Shown one piece after another: positions 51,906 to 61,616 of a DNA stretch of 64,000 nt. Numbering within the stretch: the first letter of the stretch is position 1; each line of letters begins with the position of its first letter. Source of the stretch: an uncultured Acetobacterium sp. Lineage in GTDB: Bacteria; Bacillota; Clostridia; Eubacteriales; Eubacteriaceae. The stretch is from the NCBI RefSeq assembly GCF_963664135.1, contig NZ_OY760905.1, forward strand, positions 3,250,736-3,314,735, written 5' to 3'. Position numbers and translations under genes: made by a program. The notes under the pieces are model-generated. The model was given only the letters and a program-made list of their open reading frames with translations. It made no database searches and had not been told where the DNA came from.

Positions 51906-52525
51906 TGAAAGGTCTCATTTTAAAAGATTTACTAAATCTGAAAAGTACATTCAAAACCCTGGGAATCATGATCATCTTTTTTGCCTGCGTTTTTATTCCT
52001 CAGGGAAATAGTTTTGTTTTTGGAATCATTATTATGATGTTTGCCATGATGGTGGTGACTACCATCAGTTATGATGATCTGGCCAAGTGGGATACCTATG
52101 CATTGACGATGCCAGTGACCCGAAAAGAAATTGTGACCAGTAAATATCTGATCATGGCAATTTTAAATGTGTTGGGAGCGATATTAGCTTTAGTCGTGGG
52201 AATACTTGGAACCATAATCATGAGACAAAGCTTTGACCTGGAAATACTAGCCATCACTGGGGTGATCTTTCTGATCGCTTTTATTTTTGGGAGTGTCATC
52301 ATTCCCCTGATTTACAAGTTCGGCACCGAAAAAGCCCGTTTGATGTTGATTCTCTGTGCCCTGATTCCTACGGCTTTAATTTTGCTGGTTGAACAACTGA
52401 ATGTCCCTTTGCCAAACACCGCGAACCCCTGGATCTACCTGATTTGGTTAGTTGGTCTGACAATTGTCGGATTAATCGTTTCATTTATAATCTCACTAAG
52501 AATTTACGAAAAAAAAGAATTTTAA
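51905..52525 (+). CDS. ABC-2 type membrane protein
   Basis: A 206-residue permease with six hydrophobic segments and a short cytoplasmic C-terminus (RIYEKKEF). It starts MKGLILKDLLNLKSTFKTL, a pattern common in ABC-2 permeases of YtrA-regulated operons, and contains DLAKWDTYALTMPVTRKEIVTSKYLI, seen in this subfamily. Overlaps the ATPase gene by one base. Only one permease gene is present, so it may form a homodimer. Confidence 0.85.
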   Translation: MKGLILKDLLNLKSTFKTLGIMIIFFACVFIPQGNSFVFGIIIMMFAMMVVTTISYDDLAKWDTYALTMPVTRKEIVTSKYLIMAILNVLGAILALVVGILGTIIMRQSFDLEILAITGVIFLIAFIFGSVIIPLIYKFGTEKARLMLILCALIPTALILLVEQLNVPLPNTANPWIYLIWLVGLTIVGLIVSFIISLRIYEKKEF

Positions 52526-52542
52526 AATAATTTAAAATAAAT

Positions 52543-52576
52543 AAAAGGGATCTGAATAGCTACTCAGATCCCTTTT
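52543..52576. terminator. Bidirectional terminator
   Basis: AAAAGGGATCTGA (52543-52555) and TCAGATCCCTTTT (52564-52576) form a perfect 13-base stem with eight bases in the loop. A-rich and T-rich flanks make it usable for the ABC operon (+) and for the convergent sirohaem gene (-). Confidence 0.85.
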
Positions 52577-52592
52577 GCGATCAATCATTAAG

Positions 52593-53513
52593 TTAGCTTT
52601 CCAACCGTTCCAGTAAAGCCTCTTCAAAAGCATTAATCCCAATTCGATCAAGAACGGCACAGATTCGCTCGCCATCTCGGCCCAGTTCCAGATAGGTTTC
52701 AAGTATTTTTTCAATTAGGTTAGGGACTTCAGCAATAGCATACAAATCGGTTAAGCGATCCCCGAAACGGTAGCCCCGACCCATCCGACCACCTAGATAG
52801 ACAGCAATTCCACGCACCTCTTCAGCGATGGCACCGGTAGGACAAACCTGAGCACATTTGCCACAATTGAGACATTTCCGTTCATCCCAAACTAAATTTT
52901 CATTTAGCATGGTAAGTGATTGAGCGCGACAGACTTTGGTGCATTTTCCGCAGTTAACGCAGGCATCCCAGTCAAATTGAATATACGCCTGTCCCACCAG
53001 ACCGATATCATTCGTATTGGCCTTGGCACAGTTGTTGGGGCAACCGACAAAGGTAATTTTAGTTTTGGCATGGAGATCCTGACCAAAAAACTGATCATGA
53101 CAGTCACCACACAGTTTTTGGGTATCATAAAGACCATGTTGGCAAACGGTGCCTTTGCAGGCTACCAGGGGGCGGACTTTTTTGCCGGTACCACCATGAA
53201 CCAATCCGCCGGCGGTGAGGGTAGCTTTGACCGATTCAATGTCTTCCAGAGCGATCCAGGGAATTTCAATGGCTAATCGAGTGGTTTCGCCCAGATAACC
53301 CCGGCCATACTTCTCGGCGATGACCGCCAGGGTCTGGATTTCTGTTGAAGTGAAATTTCCGGCCCGGCTTAAAACCCGAATGGAAAAATAACCCTCCTGC
53401 TGCTGGGCTAAGATCCCTTGAGCTTTCAATGCTGCAATTTCATTTTGTGTGATCACGCGGTTACCTGCTTTCATATAAAGGTATGAGGTGATTCCAAAAA
53501 AATAAGTGGTCAT
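52593..53513 (-). CDS. Small sirohaem [4Fe-4S] reductase-like protein with ferredoxin domain
   Basis: A 306-residue protein. The N-terminal half has a sirohaem ferredoxin-like half-domain (SIRVLSRAGNFTSTEIQTLAVIA), then cysteines C119 and C124 (CKGTVCQHG), C135, C138 and C158, C162 (GCPNNCAKA), the sirohaem-[4Fe-4S] pattern of sulfite/nitrite reductases. Two ferredoxin motifs follow (C185-C195 and C214-C224). This is the compact single-subunit type seen in anaerobes (AsrC/Group II Fsr-like). Physiological substrate (sulfite, nitrite or other) is not known. It stands alone, divergent from an ABC operon. Confidence 0.82.
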   Translation of the reverse strand: MTTYFFGITSYLYMKAGNRVITQNEIAALKAQGILAQQQEGYFSIRVLSRAGNFTSTEIQTLAVIAEKYGRGYLGETTRLAIEIPWIALEDIESVKATLTAGGLVHGGTGKKVRPLVACKGTVCQHGLYDTQKLCGDCHDQFFGQDLHAKTKITFVGCPNNCAKANTNDIGLVGQAYIQFDWDACVNCGKCTKVCRAQSLTMLNENLVWDERKCLNCGKCAQVCPTGAIAEEVRGIAVYLGGRMGRGYRFGDRLTDLYAIAEVPNLIEKILETYLELGRDGERICAVLDRIGINAFEEALLERLES

Positions 53514-53684
53514 GGATGTGCAGTTCTACCTCATCATCATTGACCAGTTACGTTTTACGAAACACCTAACGGTTTGTTTCCTCTATTGTATGCCATATTT
53601 CTAAAAACAATATTAAATTTTATCATCCCATCAGACTGTGATTGTGTTAAAATAAACTAAATTCAGAAGAAAAAGGAGCATCAC

Positions 53685-54407
53685 ATGCTAAAACTTGAAC
53701 AGGTCTCAAAAACCTATGGAAATAAAAATGAAAAAGCTGTGGATGACGTCAGCTTTGAGGTAAATGCTGGTGAAATATTTGGGTTTGTGGGGCCAAATGG
53801 TGCCGGAAAAACCACCACCATTAAAATGATTGTCAGCCTTTTAGCGCCTAATAGCGGAAAAATTATAATCAATGGCGTCGACAATCAGGAAAATATCCTG
53901 GAAGCAAAAAAACAGTTTAGCTATGTGCCGGACAGCCCGGAACTGTTTGAAAAAATAAAGGGCCTCGAATATCTGAAATTTATGGCCGACGTCTATCAGG
54001 TTCCAACCGCTGCAAGACAGGAACGGATCGAAAAATATTTGGATCTCTTTGAAATTAAAGATGCTGTCAACGATCCGATCGGATCTTTTTCTCATGGGAT
54101 GAAGCAAAAACTGGCATTAGTGGGGGCACTCATTCACGATCCTCAGGTATTTATCTTGGATGAACCGATGGTTGGACTGGACCCCAAGGCATCCTTTGAG
54201 CTGAAAAAGATCATGCGGGATCATTGCGATCGAGGGCGGTCGGTTTTCTTTTCGACTCATGTTCTGGATGTGGCTGAAAAAATCTGCGACCGGATTGCCA
54301 TCATTAAAAAGGGTAAGATCATTGAAGTGGGAACGATGGCCGAAATTCGAGAAAAAGCCGGGAGCCAGGAATCATTGGAGAATATTTTCTTGGAGTTGAC
54401 CGAATAA
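53685..54407 (+). CDS. ABC transporter ATP-binding protein
   Basis: A 240-residue ATPase with Walker A GPNGAGKTTTIKM, the signature FSHGMKQKLALVGAL, Walker B VFILDEPMVGLDP and the H-loop FFSTHVLD. It resembles the ATPases of ABC-2 exporters of the EcsA type. AAAGGAG precedes the ATG. Coupled to the large permease gene by a one-base overlap. Confidence 0.92.
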   Translation: MLKLEQVSKTYGNKNEKAVDDVSFEVNAGEIFGFVGPNGAGKTTTIKMIVSLLAPNSGKIIINGVDNQENILEAKKQFSYVPDSPELFEKIKGLEYLKFMADVYQVPTAARQERIEKYLDLFEIKDAVNDPIGSFSHGMKQKLALVGALIHDPQVFILDEPMVGLDPKASFELKKIMRDHCDRGRSVFFSTHVLDVAEKICDRIAIIKKGKIIEVGTMAEIREKAGSQESLENIFLELTE

Positions 54408-56092
54408 TGAAAGAGATCATTAGTTTAACCAAATTATTTATCAACGAATCATTGGGATTTTCGTTGTTTTTCTACAATCGCAAGTTTAACAAAAAGGAAT
54501 ATTATAAACAGTTATTTACCTTGATTATTGTACCAGTTGCCCTGATCCCGGCATTTTTCATGTATGTTTCCCTGATGTCAGCCACCTATTTTGGACTGAC
54601 GATGATTAATCAGACCTCGGTATTTTTAAGCATCGGCTATATTATGGCGACGGTGCTGATCATCGTTTTTGGTGTGATGTACATTCTTTCGGAGTTTTAT
54701 TTTTCAGATAATATGGAAGAACTCATCCCATTGCCGATTAGTCCCAGAAAACTGATCATTTCAAAATTTCTTAGTATTCTGGTGTTTGAATATATTTTTG
54801 CAGCCTTTGTTTTTCTGCCGATTTTGATTATTTATGGCGTTGGTCAGGGAATGGGACTGATTTATGTGTTGTTGTCCTTTTTTGTTTTTGTCACAATCCC
54901 GGTGTTGCCACTTTCATTGATGACAGCGCTGATTATGTTGATCATGCAATCAACTTCCCTTAAAGGCCGAAAGGACATGCTCCAGATTATTTTTGTGTTT
55001 ATTGGCATTGCTGTTATTTTTGGCGTGCAGATCTGGTTTACCAGCCAATTGGGAAATGGCGACGAGGCAGATTTTCAACGCATCATGAATACATTGCTGA
55101 CCAATAATGAGGGTTTACTAAACATGATTGGCTTTGCTATGCCGACCAGCTTTTTAATGGCTTGGGCCCTGAATAAAATCACCCTGATGTCTTTCGTCTG
55201 GGTGATTGCGTTGCTGGGAATTACATTTTTGGCCTGCGCATTGATGGTCGCAATCGGTGAACGGGTTTATATTAAAAGTATTGTCAGCGGAAAAATCATG
55301 AAAAAAGGTAAGCAGTTAAGCAGTGACGAGCGAAGCAAAGCCCTGATTAAAAAAAGTCATGGAGCCATGGCTGTATTTACCATGGATTTACGGCTCCTAT
55401 TGCGGACCCCGGTTTATTTTTTTAATAATGTCAGTGTGGTCATTATTGCGCCATTGTGTATCTGGATCAGTTTTTCGTTCATTCAAATTCCCCCGGAAGA
55501 TTCACAGGGGATGCAGAGCTTTTTTAGAGAGATGCCCATCTTGGTCAACTTTTTACTGATTGCCTTCTTTATTTTTTTCGGCGGAACATCCGCGACGACC
55601 GCCACCACCTTTTCTCGGGAAGGAAAGGCCTCCTGGCTGACCCGGATGATCCCGGTAACCGCACGGGATCAGATTATTGGAAGAACCGGCGTCGCTATTT
55701 TGATTCAAAGCCTGGGGATCCTGTTTACCATCATTGCGGTTCAGTCTATTTTTCCCTTAGCTCTGTCCACCTTGCTGTTAACTATTATACTGGGAATTCT
55801 GGGGTCATTGCCGATTTTGCTATTTGGGTTATTCATGGATATGAACCGCCCGCTGCTCAATTGGGATAATCCTCAAAAGGCCATCAAGAACAATATGAAT
55901 GTGGTGATCACGCTTTTTGTCGGCATGGCCTATACGGGACTGCTAATTGGCGTCAGTGGCTTGCTGGGATATTTTGTCAATTCTGTTTTGGGTTATAGCG
56001 TGTTCGTTTTGATCAGTGCAATCCTCAGTTTTGTTTTTTACAAGGTGATTAACGAGCGGCTGGAAGGCGAATTTTTGAACTTTGAATCCTGA
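54407..56092 (+). CDS. ABC exporter permease, about 12 helices
   Basis: A 561-residue membrane protein with about twelve hydrophobic segments in two halves and a cytoplasmic middle region (KIMKKGKQLSSDERSKALIKKSHGAMAVF, here in two parts). The size and the pattern LSEFYFSDNMEELIPLPISPRKLIISKF near residue 100 are typical of ABC-2-type permeases resembling EcsB-like or YtrC-type exporters. It works with the ATPase upstream. Substrate not predictable. Confidence 0.85.
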   Translation: MKEIISLTKLFINESLGFSLFFYNRKFNKKEYYKQLFTLIIVPVALIPAFFMYVSLMSATYFGLTMINQTSVFLSIGYIMATVLIIVFGVMYILSEFYFSDNMEELIPLPISPRKLIISKFLSILVFEYIFAAFVFLPILIIYGVGQGMGLIYVLLSFFVFVTIPVLPLSLMTALIMLIMQSTSLKGRKDMLQIIFVFIGIAVIFGVQIWFTSQLGNGDEADFQRIMNTLLTNNEGLLNMIGFAMPTSFLMAWALNKITLMSFVWVIALLGITFLACALMVAIGERVYIKSIVSGKIMKKGKQLSSDERSKALIKKSHGAMAVFTMDLRLLLRTPVYFFNNVSVVIIAPLCIWISFSFIQIPPEDSQGMQSFFREMPILVNFLLIAFFIFFGGTSATTATTFSREGKASWLTRMIPVTARDQIIGRTGVAILIQSLGILFTIIAVQSIFPLALSTLLLTIILGILGSLPILLFGLFMDMNRPLLNWDNPQKAIKNNMNVVITLFVGMAYTGLLIGVSGLLGYFVNSVLGYSVFVLISAILSFVFYKVINERLEGEFLNFES

Positions 56093-56178
56093 ATTAAAGC
56101 CTAAGTTAAAGGTTGCGAATCATAATAGAGATTAAGAATCGTGATAATCCGTTAATAAAATAAAAAGGAGTTGAAGAA

Positions 56179-58239
56179 ATGGTTCTCGACGACGTTCAAA
56201 AGAAATCGAATCGACTCGTTCATGAAATGAGTCCCTATTTATTACAACACGCCTATAACCCGGTCAATTGGTATCCCTGGTCGGATGAGGCATTTAATTT
56301 AGCTAAAAGACAGGATAAACCCATTTTTCTTTCCATTGGTTACAGCACCTGCCATTGGTGTCACGTGATGGAGAAGGAATCCTTTGAGGATGAAGAAGTG
56401 GCTGAAATCCTGAACAAATATTTTATCAGCATCAAGGTGGATCGGGAAGAACGGCCGGATATTGATCAGATTTATATGACTTTTTCCCAGGTCAGCACGG
56501 GCCAGGGTGGCTGGCCCCTCAATGTTTTTTTAACGGCGGACCGAAAACCGTTTTATGTCACAACCTATTTACCTAAACAGTCGCGCTATGGCCATCCTGG
56601 GATTATGGATGTACTGATCGGAATTGAAAGCCAGTGGCGAAAAGATAAAGAAAACATTATTGAATCAGCCAATCGGATGACCGGGCTGTTAAATGATCTG
56701 GAGCTTCGCAAAGACGAAAAAGAATTGAAACGCACTATTTTTTTTGAAGCCTATGATTTCTTTGATGAGAGCTTCGATGACCGATACGGCGGTTTTGGAA
56801 AAGCCCCGAAATTCCCGACCCCGCATCATCTTTTCTATCTGTTACGATGCTATCAGGCCTTTAAACAACCGGACGCTTTGGTAATGGTTGAAAAAACCCT
56901 GCAGCAAATGTATAAGGGCGGCATCTTTGATCATATCGGCTTTGGCTTTTCCCGATATGCCACGGATGAACAATGGCTGGTTCCTCATTTTGAAAAAATG
57001 CTTTATGACAATGCCTTGCTGATTATGGTTTATGCCGAAACCTACCAGGCTACTGGTAATGAACTATATAAAAAAATTGCCGAAAAGACAATCACCTATG
57101 TTAACCGGGATCTGCGATCCGCGGATGGCGCTTTTTATTGTGCCGAAGATGCCGACTCGGAAGGGGAAGAAGGCAAGTTTTATGTCTGGTCGATGGATAA
57201 GGTTGAAAAAATACTGGGTAAAAAACGAGCTGAAGTATTTTTTAAGTTCTATCCCATGACGGCGAAGGGGAATTTTGACGGCAAGAACATTCCTAATATG
57301 ATCGATAGCGATATTGATCTGATCGAAGCCAATCCGGAGCTTGAAAAAGCCTTGGATGAAATGACGGCCGATCTGTTTGCCCAACGGGAAAAGCGGGTTC
57401 ATCCCCATAAGGATGATAAGATCCTGACTTCCTGGAATGGCTTGATGATTGCCGCTCTGGCCATGGCGGGGCGCATTTTTAATCGAATCGCATACATCAG
57501 ACAGGCCGAAGAGGCCATGACCTTCATTGAAACCAATATGACCAGACGCAGCGGCCGTCTCTATGCCCGGTATCGCAAAGGTGAGGCAAAAATATTGGGC
57601 TATCTGGATGATTATGCCAGTGTCATCTGGGGATATCTGGAGCTTTATCAGGCCACTTTTAAAACCGATTATCTGGAAAAAGCAATTCTAAGAGCAGTGG
57701 ATATGATCAACCTCTTCGGGGATTCATTTGGGACTGCCGGTTTTTTTCTATACGGAAATGACGCCGAACAACTGATTGCCCGACCCAAGGAAGTCTATGA
57801 TAATGCCAAACCATCGGGAAACGCGCTGGCGGCCTATTGCCTGCTTAAGCTGGGAAAAATAACCGGGGAACAAAAGTACATTGATATTGTCAATGGCATG
57901 TTTGCCTATTTTGCCGGAAACCTGAATCAGGCCCCGATGGCTGGTACGATGATGCTATGTGCAAAATTATTTCATGAACGACCCACCACCGAAGTAGTAT
58001 TTGCCGGTCACGAAAATGATCCCACAATCCGGGAGATGAATCGACATCTGAACCAGCAGTTTTTACCTTTTTCAGTGGTCCTTTTTAATAAAAGTGAAAA
58101 GGACTTAAAAAAGATCAACGAATTTGCAGTCAATCAGCAAATGGTTCATGGCGAGCCCACTGCCTATATCTGTAAAAATTATCGCTGTGAGCTACCAGTC
58201 AATGATCTTGAAGCTTTTCTTAAAATTATTGAAGATTGA
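56179..58239 (+). CDS. Thioredoxin-domain/glycosidase-fold protein (YyaL, DUF255)
   Basis: A 686-residue protein. The N-terminal thioredoxin-like domain (1-165, [21 protein letters not shown]) carries C58-H-W-C61 in [16 protein letters not shown] long alpha/alpha barrel follows (about 190-686: [50 protein letters not shown] in two parts, [38 protein letters not shown]). Relatives (SSP411/YyaL) have an unclear physiological role. It is next to msrB, which suggests a redox link. Confidence 0.9.
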   Translation: MVLDDVQKKSNRLVHEMSPYLLQHAYNPVNWYPWSDEAFNLAKRQDKPIFLSIGYSTCHWCHVMEKESFEDEEVAEILNKYFISIKVDREERPDIDQIYMTFSQVSTGQGGWPLNVFLTADRKPFYVTTYLPKQSRYGHPGIMDVLIGIESQWRKDKENIIESANRMTGLLNDLELRKDEKELKRTIFFEAYDFFDESFDDRYGGFGKAPKFPTPHHLFYLLRCYQAFKQPDALVMVEKTLQQMYKGGIFDHIGFGFSRYATDEQWLVPHFEKMLYDNALLIMVYAETYQATGNELYKKIAEKTITYVNRDLRSADGAFYCAEDADSEGEEGKFYVWSMDKVEKILGKKRAEVFFKFYPMTAKGNFDGKNIPNMIDSDIDLIEANPELEKALDEMTADLFAQREKRVHPHKDDKILTSWNGLMIAALAMAGRIFNRIAYIRQAEEAMTFIETNMTRRSGRLYARYRKGEAKILGYLDDYASVIWGYLELYQATFKTDYLEKAILRAVDMINLFGDSFGTAGFFLYGNDAEQLIARPKEVYDNAKPSGNALAAYCLLKLGKITGEQKYIDIVNGMFAYFAGNLNQAPMAGTMMLCAKLFHERPTTEVVFAGHENDPTIREMNRHLNQQFLPFSVVLFNKSEKDLKKINEFAVNQQMVHGEPTAYICKNYRCELPVNDLEAFLKIIED

Positions 58240-58297
58240 TTAGCACCTTGAAAGATGGGGTACGAACAGAATAATCACAGGAAAGGCAGGAACCATT

Positions 58298-58741
58298 ATG
58301 AAATACGAAAAAAAAGATCATGACACCTTAGTAAAAACCCTGACGCCGGATCAATATGCGGTAACTCAGAAAAATGCCACCGAACCACCGTTTCAGAATG
58401 AATATTATAACGAATACCGCAAAGGAATCTATGTGGATATCACCACCGGAGAACCGCTTTTTTCTTCCAGTGACAAATTCGAGTCCGGCTGTGGCTGGCC
58501 CAGCTTCTCAAAGCCGATTGACCCGAAAGTTGTGAAAGAATTAAGTGATACCACGCTGCGAATGAAGCGTACCGAGGTACGAAGTGTAACCGGTGATGCC
58601 CATCTGGGCCATGTTTTTGACGATGGTCCGAGGGATGCAGGGGGGCTACGCTATTGCATCAATAGTGCATCGCTTCGTTTTATCCCGGCCGATGAAATGG
58701 AATCCCAGGGTTATGGCGCCTATTTAAAATTGGTTGGTTGA
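58298..58741 (+). CDS. msrB: Peptide-methionine (R)-S-oxide reductase MsrB
   Basis: A 147-residue enzyme that reduces methionine-R-sulfoxide. The catalytic cysteine is C120 in [13 protein letters not shown] and the conserved SGCGWPSF gives C65, the usual resolving position. [13 protein letters not shown] is present. The zinc-binding CXXC pairs of some MsrB proteins are absent. The ATG follows AAAGGCAGG. The msrA partner is not nearby. Confidence 0.95.
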   Translation: MKYEKKDHDTLVKTLTPDQYAVTQKNATEPPFQNEYYNEYRKGIYVDITTGEPLFSSSDKFESGCGWPSFSKPIDPKVVKELSDTTLRMKRTEVRSVTGDAHLGHVFDDGPRDAGGLRYCINSASLRFIPADEMESQGYGAYLKLVG

Positions 58742-58849
58742 AGTGTTCGATCAGGGGTATATACAGAGTATGAATACTATGGGTGAATGTGAAGTGCAGA
58801 ATAGCTTTACAAAAATCTAACAAATTCTATTTTGTGAGGAGTGATTTAA

Positions 58850-59185
58850 ATGCCAAAGGTATTACCAAACAACAAACGATGGCCAAGAGGCGGCCGATTG
58901 AACCAGAAAAGACACATTGATATGACCGCAGAGGAAAAAGCCAATATCGCTACCTGCACCGGGATTAAGGATGATCATCCTTGTAAAAATCCGGTCTTTC
59001 GATGTTCTGAATGCGGAAATTATGGATGTGACCAGGAAGTTCTGGATAAATGCACCGAACAGGGCTTTAAAAATGATAAATGTCTCCATTGTGGATCAAC
59101 CGGAACACGGATCCCGGTTATGAAAGATGAGATGGCAGAATTCATTGCCCAGTGGGAAAAAGAAGTTCCGGGGATAGAATCCTGA
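58850..59185 (+). CDS. Unknown 111-residue cysteine-rich zinc-ribbon-like protein
   Basis: A soluble protein with eight cysteines (C36, C45, C52, C55, C60, C68, C78, C81), arranged as RCSECGNYGC and KCLHCGS, consistent with one or two zinc ribbons. The N-terminus is basic (KVLPNNKRWPRGGRLNQKRH). GTGAGGAG lies before the ATG. Family not recognised. It is between msrB and a rubrerythrin-like gene, so a role in oxidative stress is possible but only suggested by position. Confidence 0.7.
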   Translation: MPKVLPNNKRWPRGGRLNQKRHIDMTAEEKANIATCTGIKDDHPCKNPVFRCSECGNYGCDQEVLDKCTEQGFKNDKCLHCGSTGTRIPVMKDEMAEFIAQWEKEVPGIES

Positions 59186-59224
59186 TTTGTTAAAGAATTT
59201 TGATTGATCATGAGGTGAAAGTGA

Positions 59225-59710
59225 ATGAATAGTATTGAATTTGCAATTAATATGGAGATTGATGGAGAAAAATATTACCGGGAACAGGCCGAATTTAATA
59301 AGGATAACAGCTTAAATGCCGTGTTTTTATTGCTGGCAGAAGATGAAAATGGTCATGCCAAGCTGCTACAAAACGAGCTTAAGAAAATGACCTATGAATT
59401 ATCGGATAATGAAACCCCTGCAAATGTAAACAATGTATTTAAAGACAAGGGGGATTTTAAAAATCGCTTCGAAGAAATTCCAAATCAGTTGGATGTTTAT
59501 CGGATGGCGCTCCAAATGGAAAAAGACAGCATCGCACTTTATGAAAATTTTTTAAATGAAGCCAAGGATGAACAGACAAAAAAACTATTTGGATATCTGG
59601 TTAAACAGGAAGAAAATCATTTCAAAATATTTGATAATCTGATCACTCTGGTTGAACGACCTGAAGAGTGGGTGGAAGACGCTGAATTTGGTCCGCGTGA
59701 GGAATATTAA
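59225..59710 (+). CDS. Rubrerythrin-like diiron ferritin-fold protein
   Basis: A 161-residue four-helix protein with two EX2H-type pairs: E15 region (EIDGEKYYREQ) with E41-X2-H44 (EDENGHAKLL), and MEKDSIALYENFLNEA with QEENHFKIFDN. This is the rubrerythrin diiron site without the C-terminal rubredoxin domain. Relatives reduce peroxide in anaerobes. The ATG at 59225 follows ATGAGGTGAAAG. A terminator follows. Confidence 0.88.
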   Translation: MNSIEFAINMEIDGEKYYREQAEFNKDNSLNAVFLLLAEDENGHAKLLQNELKKMTYELSDNETPANVNNVFKDKGDFKNRFEEIPNQLDVYRMALQMEKDSIALYENFLNEAKDEQTKKLFGYLVKQEENHFKIFDNLITLVERPEEWVEDAEFGPREEY

Positions 59711-59726
59711 TTAACCCCAACACATT

Positions 59727-59778
59727 AAAAAATTTTATCCTTCAATTGTAATTCAAATTGGAGGATAAAATTTTTTGG
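59727..59778 (+). terminator. Terminator after the rubrerythrin-like gene
   Basis: AAAAAATTTTATCC (59727-59740) pairs with GGATAAAATTTTTT (59763-59776); the stem continues inward through T-A, one G-U pair and CAATT/AATTG to a total of 21 pairs with a loop of about eight bases. Confidence 0.88.
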
Positions 59779-59918
59779 TCACAGGGCTGACTTGCAGGTG
59801 ACGGCGAATTACCAAAAAAATTTAATTAAGCGCTTGGTATTAGCGACATGGCCCGGCCAGATGCCGATAAAACGGTTATTTTTGTTGGAAATACTTAAAA
59901 CATTGGAGGCTGATGAAG

Positions 59919-61166
59919 ATGAAAAAAATAGCAGCAATTATCGATCTTGGACACTTCTTTCCAGCTTTAAGATATCAGAATTTTCGTTATTTCTGGTTTG
60001 GTCAGTGCATTTCCCTGGTGGGAACATGGATGCAGGTGACAGCCCTTCAATGGCTGGTTTATACCATCACCAAATCGGCGTTGCTGCTGGGTTTTCTGGG
60101 GGTTGCCCAGTTCGGACCGATTATGATATTCTCGTTGTTTGCAGGGGTTTTTGTGGATCGACACTCGAAAAGAAATATCTTGATCTTCACTCAAGTTGCG
60201 TCCATGATTCAGGCACTTATTTTATCCGCTTTTGTTTTAATCGGCCACGTTGTCTACTGGGAAATTCTGCTACTGGCAATTTTTTCAGGATTTGTCAATA
60301 CACTGGATTCACCTGCCCGGCAATCATTCATCCACGATCTGGTGGATCAGAGTGATCTGGGAAGTGCCATCGGACTGAATATGACAATTTTTAACAGTGC
60401 CCGTATTATTGGGCCGGCTTTAGCAGCAATTTTTATGGCGAAATTCGATTCCGGTTTACTATTCCTGATCAACGGACTCAGCTTTATTCCGGTTATTATT
60501 TTTTTATTTAAAATAAAGGTCAAAGGCACTGTGACAAATAAGGTGCAAGTAAAAGTGTTTTCGGAAATCATGGCAGGCCTTCGCTTCATCCGGCGATCGC
60601 CCAAGATGTTCAGTACCATTTTATCCGTACTTGCGTTAGGGACGTTTATTATGAATTACAATGTCATCATTCCCATTTATTCATCAGATGTTCTTAATCA
60701 AGGCGTTAGCGGATATGGATTTCTGATGTCTGCTTTGGGGGTTGGCTCACTGTTTGGTTCACTGCTCATTGCTATTAGAGGAAAATCAGAAACAAAGATG
60801 GCGCGGCTATTCGCTTCGGCACTTGTTGTTTCAGCCCTATTTATTTTACTCAATTTGATTCACTCCTATATGATGGCGATTGTGCTGCTTATCATCATTG
60901 GTTTTCTGACGCTTGTTTTTATGTCCACCGCCAATCTCGCACTTCAACTTAATGCCAGCGATGACTACCGAGGGCGGGTCATGAGCGTTTATTCCTTTGC
61001 TTTTTTAGGAACTACGCCCATCGGAAATCTGGTAGCAGGTTTTATTACGGATCGGTTTGGTTCTGGGATGGGATTTTTGATTTGTGGTGCGATTACCGGA
61101 ATGCTGATTATCGTGATTGCCATTGGATTTTTTGTTAATAAACATAATGAGCCAACAATCGATTAA
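59919..61166 (+). CDS. MFS transporter (enterobactin-exporter/multidrug type)
   Basis: A 415-residue major facilitator with twelve predicted helices. It begins ALRYQNFRYFWFGQCISLVGTWMQVTALQWLVY (in two parts), followed by GVFVDRHSKRNILIFTQ (motif A, loop 2-3) and FVNTLDSPARQSFIHDLV, the pattern of the MFS_3/EntS group. The C-terminal half has DDYRGRVMSVYSFAFLGTTPIGNL. ATG 59913 or 59919 are both possible; GGAGG lies upstream. Substrate unknown. Confidence 0.88.
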   Translation: MKKIAAIIDLGHFFPALRYQNFRYFWFGQCISLVGTWMQVTALQWLVYTITKSALLLGFLGVAQFGPIMIFSLFAGVFVDRHSKRNILIFTQVASMIQALILSAFVLIGHVVYWEILLLAIFSGFVNTLDSPARQSFIHDLVDQSDLGSAIGLNMTIFNSARIIGPALAAIFMAKFDSGLLFLINGLSFIPVIIFLFKIKVKGTVTNKVQVKVFSEIMAGLRFIRRSPKMFSTILSVLALGTFIMNYNVIIPIYSSDVLNQGVSGYGFLMSALGVGSLFGSLLIAIRGKSETKMARLFASALVVSALFILLNLIHSYMMAIVLLIIIGFLTLVFMSTANLALQLNASDDYRGRVMSVYSFAFLGTTPIGNLVAGFITDRFGSGMGFLICGAITGMLIIVIAIGFFVNKHNEPTID

Positions 61167-61255
61167 GAAGCCATTTTTTAACGTCATTGTCGTTCAATGA
61201 AGAATAGAAATTATGAGCACTTAAAAACAGTTAGATTCTGTGCAAAAAAAAATCC

Positions 61256-61284
61256 GTGACAAAATTGAATTTATTTGGTATAGT
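61256..61284 (+). promoter_or_regulatory. Promoter of the cobalamin riboswitch transcript
   Basis: GTGACA and TATAGT are 17 bases apart, about 35 bases upstream of the first conserved part of the riboswitch. Confidence 0.65.
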
Positions 61285-61318
61285 AACGGAGAATTAAAAA
61301 TTAAATAAAATCAATAAA

Positions 61319-61484
61319 ACAGGTGTCGGCTGTAATCAATGTATTATAAGCTGGTGAAAAGGGAAGTTGGGTGAAAATCCCACGCGGTCCCGCCGCTGTA
61401 AGAGAAGAGTTCCTCCAGGAATGCCACCATTTAATTGGGAAGGCAGGAGGTAATGTTGACGCTTGAGCCAGAAGACCTGCCTGC
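61319..61484 (+). ncRNA. Cobalamin riboswitch
   Basis: The conserved core GGTGAAAATCCCACGCGG followed by TCCCGCCGCTGTAA (61380-61401 area), the GGGAA elements and the B12 box GAGCCAGAAGACCTGCC (61465-61481) identify an AdoCbl-type riboswitch. It lies in the 447-base gap before cobK. The 61545-61581 terminator downstream indicates transcriptional control: cobalamin binding should favour termination, switching off cobK-cbiQ-cbiO. Confidence 0.96.
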
Positions 61485-61544
61485 TTTAATAACTCAAACT
61501 CTACGAGAGATAGAGGAGGTTTATTTTTGCGGGCTTTTTTTGCG

Positions 61545-61581
61545 ACCTCACTGTCTTTTTTTAGAGAGAGTGAGGTTTTTT
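61545..61581 (+). terminator. Attenuator terminator of the cobalamin riboswitch
   Basis: ACCTCACT (61545-61552) and AGTGAGGT (61569-61576) form a perfect stem followed by six T. It lies between the B12 box and cobK, where the expression platform is expected. Confidence 0.85.
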
Positions 61582-61616
61582 GTGCAAAAAATATGTGATC
61601 GAATGATGGAGGGATG

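Noticed and set aside
59792-60355. 187-residue plus-strand frame overlapping the MFS gene
   Set aside because: Most of it is the other frame of the well-supported transporter; the 5' part lies after a terminator and has only a TTG without ribosome site.
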